The position numbers and the translations under genes are program-made. DNA of 64,000 nt from Rutpela maculata (Eukaryota > Arthropoda > Insecta > Coleoptera > Cerambycidae). Below are positions 1-11,465 of the stretch, in pieces. Below the pieces are notes generated by a model that made no database searches, was not told the DNA's origin, and saw only the letters and a list, made by a program, of their open reading frames with translations. Location of the stretch: positions 48,517,923 through 48,581,922 of the forward strand of contig OW386293.2 in assembly GCA_936432065.2 (NCBI GenBank), in the 5' to 3' direction. The first letter of the stretch is position 1; each line of letters starts with the position of its first letter.

Positions 1-1287
1 CAATATACGTTTTCACATTTTTTTAAACAAAATCTCGTTTTTTTTTATTGAAATTGTCTAGAAATTATTTTCTTTTTTAAAAATACTGTAATTAGTTAAT
101 ATACGGCATCACCTAGATGCTCAAATTTTTTTTCCGTTGAAAACACTTGCTATAAAAAAATTTAATCCCCATATTGGAGCCAATAGTTTCAATTTTTTAA
201 TTTTCACTCCAAGTTCGTAACCAGCGATCTCAAAAATATCCTGCGTTTCAAAAATAAATCAGTAATACTTTTCCAAATATCGAATATCTAAATTTGCTTT
301 TCACGCCTTGAAGGTAAGAGCAACTGTCCGGACCTTATAGAAACTGATGATAATACCTCTTACTACAATAATAACCCACAAAGAAAAATTATCACTATAT
401 ATTATGAGATTTTTCCGAAATTTTAGATATTTTTGACCTCTAGGTACTGTATAGCAACCAAAAATTCAAATTTTATTCGATTTTCCAAGATTAATTGTTT
501 AACTTATATTAATACAGTTCACTGCGCATATAGATGCTATTTACATTTCAAATAGACCATGATCATTAGCGTGGGCCGAAAAACACGACAATTTGAATTT
601 GCAGATGGGGTAGTTTCTAATTTCTATCTAAAACTAATTCGGGTAGATTTTTAGCCAAATCGGTTAATATCTAGCCGGGTCCCGTGGTTTTGAAAATGAA
701 GGAAAAGGCCAATTTTTCGATTTTTAACATTTTTCAAATTGACATTTGAATTTTTTTTTATGACTCTACATTAATGTTTAATGAGAATTAGTTGAAATAG
801 CTAAATAAATGAAAAAATTATATCACTTGGGGCTGAATTTCGATCTTTTTTAAATTGCTTTCGGATCCATTTGATCCAATATTGACTACATTAATTACAA
901 CTGATAATTTGTATACATTCTGATTGCAAATAAACATGATCTTTATTATTAATATGTCAAAAGAGACAATCTTGACTTATTTTATGTCGTTCATCTATTA
1001 ATTATTATCATGACACATTGTTTTATGAGCACACAATTATAATAAAACCGTTTGGAAGATGCAAATTACCGAAATTGCATATATATTTTTTAATTCGTAA
1101 AAAATAATTATTGGTCATAGAGTCAAGTTTTTTCGACGAACACATTTTTAACTAATGGAGGTAATTTTTTTGAGACAAAAATGAAAGCGTTAATAAAATT
1201 CTGCTTAATGAAATAGTCATCAAAATCTTCACTGCTTTAATGAAAAAAGTTGCGCCAAAGTTACAGGTTTTTTTTTCTATTTTGCAG
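1..1287. other. intron sequence upstream of first visible exon
   Basis: AT-rich, low-complexity sequence with no open frame, no inverted or tandem repeat that I could support and no RNA gene. It ends in a pyrimidine-rich tract and a cag acceptor at 1285-1287, so it is the 3' part of an aminopeptidase intron whose donor lies before base 1. Confidence 0.6.
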
Positions 1288-1444
1288 GTCCTCCCAGAGT
1301 GGCAATTAGACAAGCAATATGTCACAGATATAGTTCAACCAATACTGATAACTGACGCTCTAGAAAATGCTCTTGCTCTTCAATCCGAAGCTTCATCTCC
1401 GACCGAAGTGATGGCTAAATTCGGACGAGTATCATATTCCAAAG
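1288..1444 (+). CDS. aminopeptidase N, exon with catalytic tyrosine
   Basis: Starts after tttgcag and ends AAAG before gtacct, phase 0 in and phase 1 out. The 52 codons read from VLPEWQLDKQYV to VSYSK and correspond to the part of the thermolysin-like domain II just behind the HEXXH-E helix. SPTEVMAKFGRVSYSK matches the conserved P-E-I-x2-x-F-D-x-I-S-Y-x-K-G block of the M1 family. The tyrosine codon at 1435-1437 is the expected transition-state-stabilising residue. An upstream ATG at 1240 in the same frame lies in intron and is not a start. Confidence 0.9.
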
Positions 1445-2084
1445 GTACCTACTATATATTTATACTGATGGGAGAATCTACCCACTAGAAATAAAAATTG
1501 GTAGGGAATATGGAATTAATTGTAATGGTGCTATAAGTATCATATTTATGTTATACCAAAATACGATTTAATTCAGGTTCGCTCGTTGTTGGTACGTTAA
1601 AATTCAAATCTTAAATTCAAATTTCTTATGAAACCAAGAATTCATTAACTTCGGAAACGATGCTACAGAGAGCCTACGCAGATGTCTACACAGTGGGGTG
1701 TATAGAAAAAAACTTTTTTTGGAAATTCAATATTCCAAGTTGACAAAAAGTTGTATGTATGAACCCACATACACCACAAAAAAAATTTGTTCCAATTGAA
1801 AAAAAATTAGGTCTCTCGCAATAGGCCTAAAGTTTATAATTTTCTTCAAAAAATTGAATTTTTCCATATTTTCTTTTGTAATGAAGGATAAAGTGATTTT
1901 ATTTTTCAAGTTGAAAAATTTTATCAATAGAGTGTGAAATGAAAGTATAAAAAAATATGTTACTCTAATAAAACATTTAGGTCTCCGCACTTGGCCTAAA
2001 ATTGAGTAATTTTAGCAAATTTAGCTTATTTGCGTAGTACGTGTAAGTTAGTGCCAATGGTGCTGGGAACGACAAATCTAACAG
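1445..2084. repeat. intron with two diverged direct repeats
   Basis: The motif ttaggtctctcgcaatagg near 1808 recurs as ttaggtctccgcacttgg near 1977, each followed by cctaaa, about 169 bases apart. Flanking A/T-rich stretches are also similar, so this looks like a decayed two-copy tandem repeat. No coding potential is seen. Confidence 0.4.
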
Positions 2085-3775
2085 AATCTAACAATAATTG
2101 TTTTTTCCAAGTGATATAGACATCTTTAATATGATCTGAAAGAAAATATAACGCACTGTCAATAATGCATAGGTGAGGCGTAGGCGGGGATTAGGCGCCG
2201 CACTGCCGCGCCACGCAGGTGACGAGAACTATTACTAGCACTAGCTGTAGTTGTCGTAAGTGTTTCTTGTGTGTTAACGCCGCTTATTACTGTCCTTTTT
2301 TTAAAGTTAGTAATTATAATTAGTGGTATTTAGTGATTTGAGTGTGGTTTCTGTGTTTACACTTTACAATCATGAGTAAAAAAACTCACTTACCGCGAAA
2401 AACTAAGTGCCGATTATCGAGCAACTCAAAGATATGTGATTTCAGTGCACTGCCAAATAAATTATATGTTTTAAAGTATTTTGAGTGCGTTCGAAATCAG
2501 CTGAAATCAGAGAGGTGTCATCAGCTAGCAGCTATACGAGTGGCTTTAAAGCTTGAAAGTTATGGAAGAATTCTTGTTCCAGCTTGTACTACGAACAACA
2601 TTATATATTTTATTTTTAAAGTCCACAAGCAAGGTGAACATTCAAAACACCTTCAAAGAATCTGTACATAAGTTCAAATCCAATATTGTAAATAGTGTAT
2701 TCGATATTTGTTCTTTTAAATGTGATCTTAGCAACTGCCTCTGTTCATCTGCATAACAGGTTCCGCCAATAGAGCCTGAGTTTTTAAACTTCCAACGTAG
2801 TCTTATACTTATGACTATTGGAAGTAGTGATAAAAAAAGAAACAAGAAACTCGAAAAAAAATGAGAGGAGATTAAAAATCTTTGCAACCAGTAATAAATG
2901 TAAGACTCCAACAAATGTAGAGATAACAAGTGAGAGTCATCATACTCTAAATGAATCTGATTCGGAAATTGACTCAACGTTTCAAAAATCAAGTAAAGAA
3001 AATGATTATGACAAAATCATGCTTAAAACAGGTAAGAAAAAAGTTACTTCTTTTTCAGTAAAACATGAACTACCACAGAACTTCTCTTTGTTTTCCAGAG
3101 CATGTGACCGCAGAAGCATTTCTAGCAGAACTGGAGCTCAATTTCCGAATCAGATTCACTTAGACTAGATCATTATTTATGTTTACAAGAACAAATATCG
3201 AACAGACTATTTACAGTATTGGATTTGAACGTATAACAGATTATTTGAAGGTGTTTGAACATTTCCTGGTAGCCCCTGACTTTGTTTTTATTTTTTCACC
3301 CTGCCCGTGGAGTTTAAAAATCATATATATAATGTTGTTCGTAGTAGAAATAGAAGCCTTCTTCCATAACTATAAGCGTTAAAGCCACTCGCACCGCTAT
3401 TACCTTTTTTGCTGGCTGATGACACCCTCCCCTCGGCACTTCCGTAGTTTTTCTCGTTAAGTGAGCTTTTTACTTATGATTGTGAAGTGTAAACACAGAG
3501 ACCACCCTCAATTCACTAAATAGCACTAATTATAATTACTAACTTTAAAAAAGATAATTAGTAAGCGGCGGTAACACACAAGAAGCACTTACAACTTCAG
3601 CTAGTGCTAGCCAACTGACAAAAGGAATAGCTGTCGCCACCTGGGCGGCGCGATAATGCGGCGATAATGCGGCGACAAATCCCCGCCTACGCCTATTCTT
3701 TATTGACAGTGCATTCTATTTTCTTTCAGATCATATTAAAGATGTCACTTGTAAAAAACAAAGATTGTTAGTGAT
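2085..3775. mobile_element. head-to-head palindromic (foldback) element, 1.7 kb
   Basis: The left arm from about 2085 is repeated in reverse complement up to about 3775. Matching landmarks are the outer block around 2110-2160 versus 3700-3760, the GCG-rich block near 2180-2220 versus 3640-3690, the stretch 2540-2715 versus 3185-3395, and an inner block 2949-2971 versus 3141-3163. Arms differ by substitutions and indels, so the central axis drifts between about 2930 and 3056. The left arm carries a 109-codon frame from 2342 including MSKKTHLPRKTKCR, and the right arm carries a shortened antisense counterpart, so an ancestral gene 5' region appears in both arms. The encoded product is not recognised. 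No target duplication could be fixed. Confidence 0.8.
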
Positions 3776-3816
3776 TAGGGAATATTATTTAGTAATTAAG
3801 CAAATACAACTTATAC

Positions 3817-4053
3817 ACTTTTTTATTTATTATGAAATTACCTACTTTCTATATATTGTTGCCCTAATCTAGGCACGCTAATATACTAGTTAGGTAAATA
3901 CTTTAAAATACGCACTACTGGAGAATCAATCAAAACAACTACTCTTCTAGCTAATACTGACGAAGTATTGAATTACATGATAAGATTTTTAGCATTTTAA
4001 AGCAAAAATATATTGAAAATACTTAAATCTTTTATTTAAATTCAGTCATTCAT
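3817..4053 (+). repeat. tandem repeat unit 1 (about 237 bp)
   Basis: This unit starts with acttttttat and contains caaaacaactactcttctag and a tail gaaattcagtcattca-like end. A second copy begins immediately at 4054 and is interrupted after 4100 by the mariner-like element; it resumes at 6805 and ends near 7005. The two copies are clearly related but diverged, mainly by point changes. Confidence 0.75.
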
Positions 4054-4100
4054 ACTTTTTTATTAAATATGAAATCATCTACTTTCTTGTTCGCTAAATA

Positions 4101-6804
4101 CAGGGTGTAATCATTTTCATGTCAATAAAAAAAACTGGTGGTGGGGAACGACTAAACGAACAAAAAAACCTTATATAACATGGGGTCTGAAACCCACAGT
4201 TTTAGAAAAAAAAAATAAACAAAAATTTCGGAAATTTTCAGTAAAATTGTTTGACAACTGCTGGAATGTTGGGATAGGCTTTTATTTTCGCTTATGTCGG
4301 CGCCTCTAACCATCAAATACGCTAATACGGCTTTTTCAAAGTATCGCGCTCCTTTGTTAGAGCCGCGCGTCGACCGAGGATACAAGTTGATAATCACACT
4401 TTTTAAAAGTAGGTAAGGTAAAGGGATCTACACACGACCCAGCGGCAGAGAGCAGACCAACCGACCTTCTCGGTACACTTTGGAGATTGCCATGCGAACT
4501 CGCAAAAGTGAGCTGGTCTACTGGATTGACCTGGTCTGCTCGATTGTCGGTACGCTTTGAGGACCTGGAATTCCAGCGGACCAGTTCAATTTTATAAGAG
4601 TTGTTATGACAATTTTCAAAGTGTACCGAGAAGGACGGTTGGCTGGTTGGCTGGATCCTCTGTAGATCCCTTAAGGTCTTTAGCGTTGCGGTAAAAGTGA
4701 AAGACGTCGGCGTTTTCTGAGTGCTTAGTAGACCTGAAGAAAACTTGTGTAACATTTTAGTATCTGTGGACACTTTGTTAAGTACATACGTCGAACCCGT
4801 TCATTGTTTTCGTTCTTTTTGAATTTTTGGCCACGTATTTACAGTTAAGATTTATTTTATTGACTTACCGTTCAAGTCGTTAAGTTCTTGATTACGTACA
4901 GACACTACTTGTTCGTTCTTTTTGTGTTACTTTTTGGATTTTGGAGCAAGTTTTTAATTTTGTTTTCTTTATTGACAACGTTAGTTGATGGTTTAGTGTG
5001 GTATTTTAAAACGCAGATTTTGAACGCTATGGGAGATTACACTTACCCAGAGCTCGCGGATATGCACATGATGTATGGAGAATGTCGTGGAAATGCAGCA
5101 GCTGCGGAACAGCTTTATCGTTTAAGATTCCCTAATTGACGTCATCCTTGTGCACGTACATTTGTAAGGGATGCTCAGCGTCTTCGGGAAACAGGTCGTC
5201 TCGATAGACGATCGTCTCGATAGACATGGAGGAGAAAGAGGTCCACAACGTGAAGACAGGGTAATTCAAGTTTTGGAACTCGTAGAAGAGGATCCAACTT
5301 TAAGCACCCGTGATATCGTGAACCACCGTGTGGGAGTATCCCATTTTGTGGTGTGGAGGACTTTAAGGGGTATAAACTTACACTCCTATCACTATCGACG
5401 TGTGCAAGCTCTAGAACCTCAAGATTATGCGGGGCGAGTGGAATTTTGAGAAAACACGCGGCAAATGAGGATTTTTTAAACTTTCTCTGTTTGTCGATGA
5501 GTCGTGTTTTACCAGGAGTGGAGTGTTTAATTTTAAAAATATGCACTATTGGGCAGACGAAACCCACATGTAATAAGAAGGGCGCATTTTCAACGAAGGT
5601 TCAGCTTTAATTTGTGGGCAGGAATTTGCGGTAATGAAATAATTGGACCTATACAATTACCTGCTAGATTAAATGGTGATGTATACTTAAACTTTGCCAA
5701 ATTTGTTGGAAGATGTACCTTTGGCAAGGCGTAGAAGAATGTGGTATATGCATGATGGCGCGCCAGTTCATTTTAGGCTGGCTGTTCGAAATTTTTTAAA
5801 CACGGAGTTTCCTCAACGATGGATTGGGCGTGGCGGACTAGTACCATGGCCTGCTAGGTCACCCGACTTAAATCCGATGGATTTTTATTTTTGAGGCCAT
5901 CTTAAATCTCTGGTTTACCGTGATCCAATTGACATTTTGGAACAATTGCAGCAACGTGTTTTAATGTGCATAGAAACCATAAAAAATGATCCTAATTTAC
6001 CAAATGTGTTGAACGGATTGCGAATGTCCTTAGTTCGATGTGCCGAAAAGTGTATTGATGCAGACGGAGGCCATTTCGAACAATTTATGTAAATCAAAAA
6101 TAATTCATTGGTAAGTTCTAGATTTATTGAATATTTTAGTTTTCGATACCTGATTGGCAATTCGTTAAATAAATCAGATTTTTTCCTAACTTTAAATACC
6201 TACACATAATTATTTTCTGTTATCGTATCTCAGACGTCTAACTCTTTATTTCCCAATGTCATGAAATAATTACTCGTTTTTTAAGCTTAACCCAGAACAC
6301 TAATTTAGGTTACAAATGTTAATAAATTACATTTAAATCTGATAAATTATAAACAACAATAAAAGCTCCAATATTTTGTTCTAAATTTAAAAAACACACA
6401 TGTAAAGAAATGCTGTGTTTAAACCCCCTCTACGCCTATGAATTGCTTGCAGTTCTGCAAAAAGAGATAACGAATTATTTACATTTTTATAATTGGTTCG
6501 GTTGAGGCGCTCATCAAAGGTACCGCCGTTCGTTGCTTTGAACCGCCGACCGGCGACGAGTCAGTCGGTAATCTTTGCACTTTTTTATGACAATTTAAAA
6601 GTTGTATAATTATGCCTAGTACACGTCCATTGACCCACAAAGGTAGTGGTTCTCAAATGTTTCCTACCCTAATATTTAAATTGTTGACCTATGTCAGTTT
6701 TCTTCAAAGTGCCCCTAGGGGAAAAAGTTATAAAGGTTTTTTGTTTGTCTAGTCGGTCCCCATTATCAGTTTTTTTTTAGTGACATGAAACTGATTACAC
6801 CCTG
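4101..6804 (+). mobile_element. mariner-like DD41D element, decayed, TA target site
   Basis: Inverted termini of roughly 80 bases begin cagggtgtaatca at 4101 and end with its reverse complement at 6804, flanked on both sides by TA (4099-4100, 6805-6806). Both ends share further matching sequence through caaaaaaacctt-like text. Inside is a broken transposase at 5029-6092. TA duplication, CAGGGTG-type ends and the transposase place it in the IS630-Tc1-mariner superfamily. It sits inside copy 2 of the 237-bp tandem repeat. Confidence 0.85.
5029..6092 (+). pseudogene. mariner-like transposase with DUF4817-type N-terminus, broken
   Basis: The ATG at 5029 opens a helix-turn-helix start, YTYPELADMHMMYGEC followed by AAEQLYRLRFPN, which resembles the DUF4817 N-terminal domain found on insect transposases. 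Catalytic blocks follow in different frames: FVDESCFTRSG (first D, near 5490), YMHDGAPVH (second D, near 5752) and ARSPDLNPMDF (third D, near 5880). Second to third D spacing is 41 residues. Breaks include TGA at 5137-5139, frame changes between about 5210 and 5560, and TGA at 5892-5894 where the family has Trp before GHLKSLVY. The C-terminus ends HFEQFM at 6089. It cannot make a full transposase. Confidence 0.85.
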
Positions 6805-7005
6805 TATTGGTACCTTAATCTGGTCATGCGAATATACTACTTAGGAAAACACTTTAAAACATTCATCATTGGAGAACCAATCAAAACAACTACTCTTCTA
6901 GCTAATACTAACGAAGTATTGAATGACATGATAGGATTCCTAGCATTTTAAGGAAAAACAATGTATTGAAAATTCTTGAATCATGTATTGAAATTCAGTC
7001 ATTCA
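6805..7005 (+). repeat. tandem repeat unit 2, right part after mariner insertion
   Basis: It resumes the unit begun at 4054-4100, with caatcaaaacaactactctt in common with unit 1 and the same attcagtcattca end. The break at a TA dinucleotide shows the element inserted after the tandem duplication existed. Confidence 0.75.
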
Positions 7006-7019
7006 CAACAATTATTAAA

Positions 7020-7800
7020 CCTTACATATTAGAATGTCGTGAAACGTCAACATTTTAACTTTGAGCAAAAAAAAATATGTATGTCGGTCTGCAGGTCTGC
7101 CGGTCTGTCGTTCTGTCTCACGTTCTGTCTGTTGTTCTCTTTATAACTTTTTTGTGGGCACGATTACTCGGGATCGGTTTATGATATTGACTTGAAATTG
7201 CACTTATGTATTATGACGTGGTTTGGAACTAGATTATATTTTGATGTTATTCTATTGAGGAGTAAATGAGCGTAAATAGGAGTAAATAGGTAAAGCAAAC
7301 AAGTAACAATCCATCAAATTGGGATTTAGTGTATGTACGAGAAGCCAAGGTATGACAATTGTTTGGCATCAGCCACCTCCTCTATCACCCTCATTACCAC
7401 CCCCACACCATTATTAAAGAGAGTAAAAATGAATTTGTGATTTAGTGTGTATACAAGAAACAAAGGCCTAATTTTTTTTTGGAATTATCCTCCTCCTCGT
7501 CCACCCCGTTCTTAAAGGGGGTCAAAAATAAAATTATGATTTAGCGTGTATACAAGAACCAAAGGCCTCAAATTCACTTTTGGGCATTATCACCCCATTC
7601 CACCATTACTAAAAGGGGTAAAAAAATTAAAATTGTGATTTAGCTTGTATGCAAGAACCAAATGCCACATCATTTTTTGGTATCAGTCACCTTCATTACC
7701 GTGTGGCATATTGCTTTATAGGTTTGTGGGGTAGATAATTTCAAATATTATGTTATTAAAGTTTTATGAAGTTCTATGAACAACTATTTCCACATGGAGT
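7020..7800 (+). repeat. dispersed repeat family R, copy 1, with internal tandem units
   Basis: Begins with tgtcgtgaaacgtcaac and a tgtcggtctg-rich stretch, then has a C-rich microblock (caccaccccc-like) repeated about four times with tgatttagtgtgtatacaag spacers between about 7310 and 7690, and ends near tttccacat at 7790. Related copies are at 20930-21350 in the opposite orientation and 50839-51530 in the same orientation. No intact protein is encoded. Confidence 0.7.
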
Positions 7801-8347
7801 GCAAATATAATGCCGTCATTTTGTATTCATTTTAAGATACTTTAAGTTTTTTTTATTACTATCTATTTTTTTAAATAATTTCAATCTCCAATAGTGCTAT
7901 TCTTTCATTGGTGTTAAATTGTTTTCATAAAAAAATTAACCACAAATTTAAAAAATAAAACAATTTGCAGCGAGTTATAATTCTCAGTATTGGAGATAAC
8001 CTAAATAAAATGCTGATTATGGAAACTCAGCAATTGCGATAAGCAAGCTTATAAATATAAGTTGTCTACAAATTGAGAGCAGATCTATTCTGTCAACCGT
8101 TGTATCAACATCGAACTTGTAGAAAAAAAAAGTGTATTTAAAAAGTCTTTGACTTAAACCACAATTTTATTTAGCTTGTGCAGTTCTAGTTTTATTGACG
8201 ATCTTTAACTAGATCTTTTAAATAAACTAGACTTTTTAAATATACATCTTAATTGCAAAACTGGGAGTATTAATTTTATACTGATATAAATGGTAGAATC
8301 TGCGAACTTTTTTACAAATAACTGGAAGTTAATAAACTAAATTTTAG
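7801..8347. other. intron, unremarkable
   Basis: AT-rich intron sequence without open frames or repeats that I can support. It finishes with the acceptor ttttag at 8342-8347. Confidence 0.5.
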
Positions 8348-8429
8348 GTGGTGCCATATACCGAATGGTTGAACATTTCATGGGTACTGACAACTTCAGG
8401 AAGGGTCTAAGAGACTATTTGCACCAATA
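8348..8429 (+). CDS. aminopeptidase N, domain II exon
   Basis: Starts in phase 1 (G from the previous exon plus GT gives Gly) and encodes GGAIYRMVEHFMG and then DNFRKGLRDYLHQ. This matches the M1 segment K-G-[AG]-x-[VI]-x-R-M-[VL]-x2-[FI]-[LM]-G followed by F-x2-G-L-x2-Y-L. It ends TA before gtaagt, leaving a split tyrosine codon completed by the next exon. Only 82 bases long, so it was too short to stand out by frame length, but the homology and splice sites are clear. Confidence 0.92.
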
Positions 8430-8490
8430 GTAAGTTTAAAAACATATTAGAAACATTTATTTAAATTCTAGCGAATAATTATTTCAATAA

Positions 8491-8844
8491 GGGGCCATCC
8501 ATAAATGACGTCACGCCAATTTTTGAGATTTTAGACCCCCCCCCCATTGTCACGTTTTGTCACGCTGAGTTAGACCCCCCAAAAAAATTACGTCACGCTT
8601 ACAGAGACCCCCCCCTTATGTTTTTTTTCGATTCCGTTATTTATTATTCACGATATTTTTCGCCTCATGGGGGGGGGGGGTGCTAGTAAAAATTAAAAAA
8701 ATAATTTTTCATTATTTTTCTTTTCTTGATTCGTTCACCATTCGTTACGTCACACTGAGTCAGACCCCCCCCCCCTTATCACACTTAGTCACATAATTAC
8801 CAACCCCCTCCCCCTGGAGCATGAAGTCATTTATGGATGGCCCC
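8491..8844. mobile_element. 354-bp MITE with TAA target duplication
   Basis: Inverted ends ggggccatccataaatgac at 8491 and its reverse complement ending at 8844 are flanked by taa on both sides (8488-8490, 8845-8847). The interior has repeated gtcacg and poly-C or poly-G tracts, including a run of G near 8669-8680. A 3-bp TAA duplication and GGG-type ends fit a PIF/Harbinger-type non-autonomous element; the superfamily call is inference. It lies in the short 832-bp intron. Confidence 0.8.
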
Positions 8845-8847
8845 TAA

Positions 8848-9261
8848 GTTAAACATACGAAAACATCCATGTCTTGAATAAAACAATTTCATTAAGACAA
8901 ATAAGATTAATTTTAAGTATAAATAATTGGTGTGGCAATGTACCACGCAGTGATATGATTTAAAAATATATATATTTGCTGTATTTTATAAGGTTAATTC
9001 ATTTGTTATCCAATGATGGGAAGCTCATAATACTAATGTAATACTTCACTCATAATTTAATAAATTATTTCAAATCCGTAAATCGTGTATCCTGAGTAAC
9101 TATATACTTAAAACACATTGTGATCTATTGTCAAATCTGTTAATTTTTTATTTATCTAAAATGAAGTAAATAAAGTAGACAAGATCGAAAATTACTTCAC
9201 AAAATTGATATACGAGTGAAAATCAATAATTTCTCACTACATCTTAATGTTAATGTTACAG
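8848..9261. other. intron remainder before domain II exon
   Basis: AT-rich, nothing recognisable. Ends with the acceptor gttacag at 9255-9261. Confidence 0.5.
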
Positions 9262-9439
9262 TCAATACACTACCACTTTGCCAGAAAATTTGTGGGCGGC
9301 GTTACATGGTTCTATTGACGATAGTATTACAAGGTTACCAGCCAACAGTTTGGAAACAGTCATGGAAAATTGGGTTAAAAATCCAGGATTTCCGCTTTTG
9401 TCAGTAAGACTCAATGGGACACAAGTCACAATATCACAA
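9262..9439 (+). CDS. aminopeptidase N, end of domain II and start of domain III
   Basis: The first base completes the split tyrosine; reading continues QYTTTLPENLWAAL, then SLETVMENWVKNPGFPLLSV and RLNGTQVTISQ. These match the M1 features Y-x-Y-x-N-A-x2-x-D-L-W, the V-M-x-x-W-x2-Q-x-G-[YF]-P block and the first strand of the beta-sandwich domain III. Ends in phase 0 at CAA before gtgagt. The TTG at 9278 is an internal Leu, not a start. Confidence 0.93.
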
Positions 9440-10294
9440 GTGAGTATTTCAGAGCAGAGCATTTCTATAAATAATAAGAAAGATTGGCAATCATTTAAAT
9501 CTTATACCGGGTGTCAACGGAATCATTAAATAAGTCATAGTTCCCAGAATTTTCAAGGTATAAACTTTAACTATATAATACGTACCAAAAATGGCCAATT
9601 TTTCACTATTTAAAACTTTTTTATCGCTTCTGATTTCCCTGGAAATTACCAAATTTGAAATTTTTGCTTTCTGGATTCCGGAGATGATTTCAAGTACGAT
9701 TGCTTAGTTTAAAAAAAGATACTAATCACCTCCACTTTTTAATTATTATTAATCAAAGGTTAACATCAAACCAATTTTCGATTTAAATTTCAAACAATTG
9801 ATTTCTCCTCAAAATTAGTTACTATCTACTGGCTGTCTGAAAAATGTTGCTGTTTGGAAAAGTTGACTTAATTACAAATTAGTGATTTCTGGAATTTTGG
9901 TTCATCGAAGGTACTAACTGCCAACTGTGTGTTCACTGTAAAATAACATTGGCCATAAAAAAATCAAGTAAATTATTTTTTTTTAAACGGGGTTATTCAC
10001 TATATATTGACCCCCCCCCTTATTTCTGTTATTATTGAAAATAGAAAAAAAGTTTCGTATAAAAGTTATAGGATCTTACCTATATTTTATTGAAACGTGA
10101 TAAAAAAAATATCATGTGTAGGTCACGTGATACGAAATAAATATATATTTTTTTAAATGGAACTCACTATATATTATTGCATTTTTGAGAAGTCCTTTTT
10201 CCCCTGATTTCAAATATGTAATATTGTATAGGTCTATTTTGAATACTTTTTGACATATTTCACATTCAAAATGCAAATAAGCTGCAAGATGATT

Positions 10295-10851
10295 GAGCAA
10301 TGCGTGTCAAAACACAAGTGAAACAAAAATATAGGCCACGAAAATAATTATTTTACTTTTTAATCAATTTTGACATTTCAAACCATCATTATTAACTCCA
10401 TATCAACAACCGTAAATAGTTGTTTATTCACTAGTAAAATAAAAAGTTTTTTCTATGACTGCTTTGAAAAGTGCTACTAACTACGCACTGCTAATTACGC
10501 TTGAAAATTATTGATTTCACATGGCACGCTAAAAGTATGTGAAAATGCTTTCACGTATGAAAAATGCTATTTTCAACATGTAAAATATATATTACTTAAC
10601 TATAATAACGTGTAAATAGCTCGATTCGAATACAACGTCATGTATTCTCTTCTTGCGGCACACTTATATTTATTATTTTTCACATAATTGGAAAATATTT
10701 CGACCTCTTCAGCCTCACTATAACCCATTTTGATTAAATAAATGTTAATAATGACGGTTTGAACTGTCAAAATTGAATAAACGATAAAATAATTATTTTC
10801 GTGGCTTACCTTCTTATTTCTGTTTCACTTGTGTTTTGACACGCATGGCTC
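10295..10851. mobile_element. 557-bp MITE nested in left arm of element A
   Basis: Ends gagcaatgcgtgtcaaaaca at 10295 and its near-exact reverse complement ending ggctc at 10851; inverted similarity extends inward over about 100 bases, including the ccacgaaaataattatttta block. The opposite arm of element A runs through this point uninterrupted (near 12600), which shows it is an insertion. Target duplication could not be fixed. No coding frame. Confidence 0.78.
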
Positions 10852-11465
10852 ATAGTGTGGTGGCTTAGCAAAAAGATTGTGATCTGCTGGATTAAAGCTC
10901 CAAATCTTGCACACTTCTTATATACCCTCAGTACTATCAATTCAGGGAGGAGTGCCCGATTTCAGTGTCCGCCATCTTGAAATACGACGCCATCTTTGTT
11001 TTCTTTGGATTGTACCTGTAAATTTTCGACTTTTATTTGGTTTTTACTAATTGTCTCCCCTACTTCTGGGTTTGTAATAAAAAGGATTTAATTTAAACTA
11101 AATTTCCTACAATTTGAGACTAGAGCCGCTTTTGTAACTTTAATATTTTGCGAGATACAAGCTTCCAAAGTTTTGGACTTTTTTCAGGTTATTAGGAAAA
11201 TATATGTTTTTGTCGGTTTTACTAAATATCTCCAATGCAGTCAGTTTTACAGCAAACATTGTTTTATTAATGTTTAAGAAAAATAAATAGGCAACAATGT
11301 GAGTAAAGATAGACATCGATACAACCACAATTTGCTGAGATAATGTATTTGACCATGTTGCAGACATTTCAATAAGAAAAATACAGAATAACTATTAAGA
11401 AAATAATCATAATAATTATATGTATAATGTTGTTATTACTATATTTATAATGTTGTTTACGGTTC

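Noticed and set aside
1240..1488. 82-codon frame starting at an ATG
   Set aside because: Only the part from 1288 to 1444 is exon; the rest is intron on either side of clear splice sites.
8669..8680. G-quadruplex regulatory element
   Set aside because: A single G run inside a MITE; no four separate runs at close spacing.
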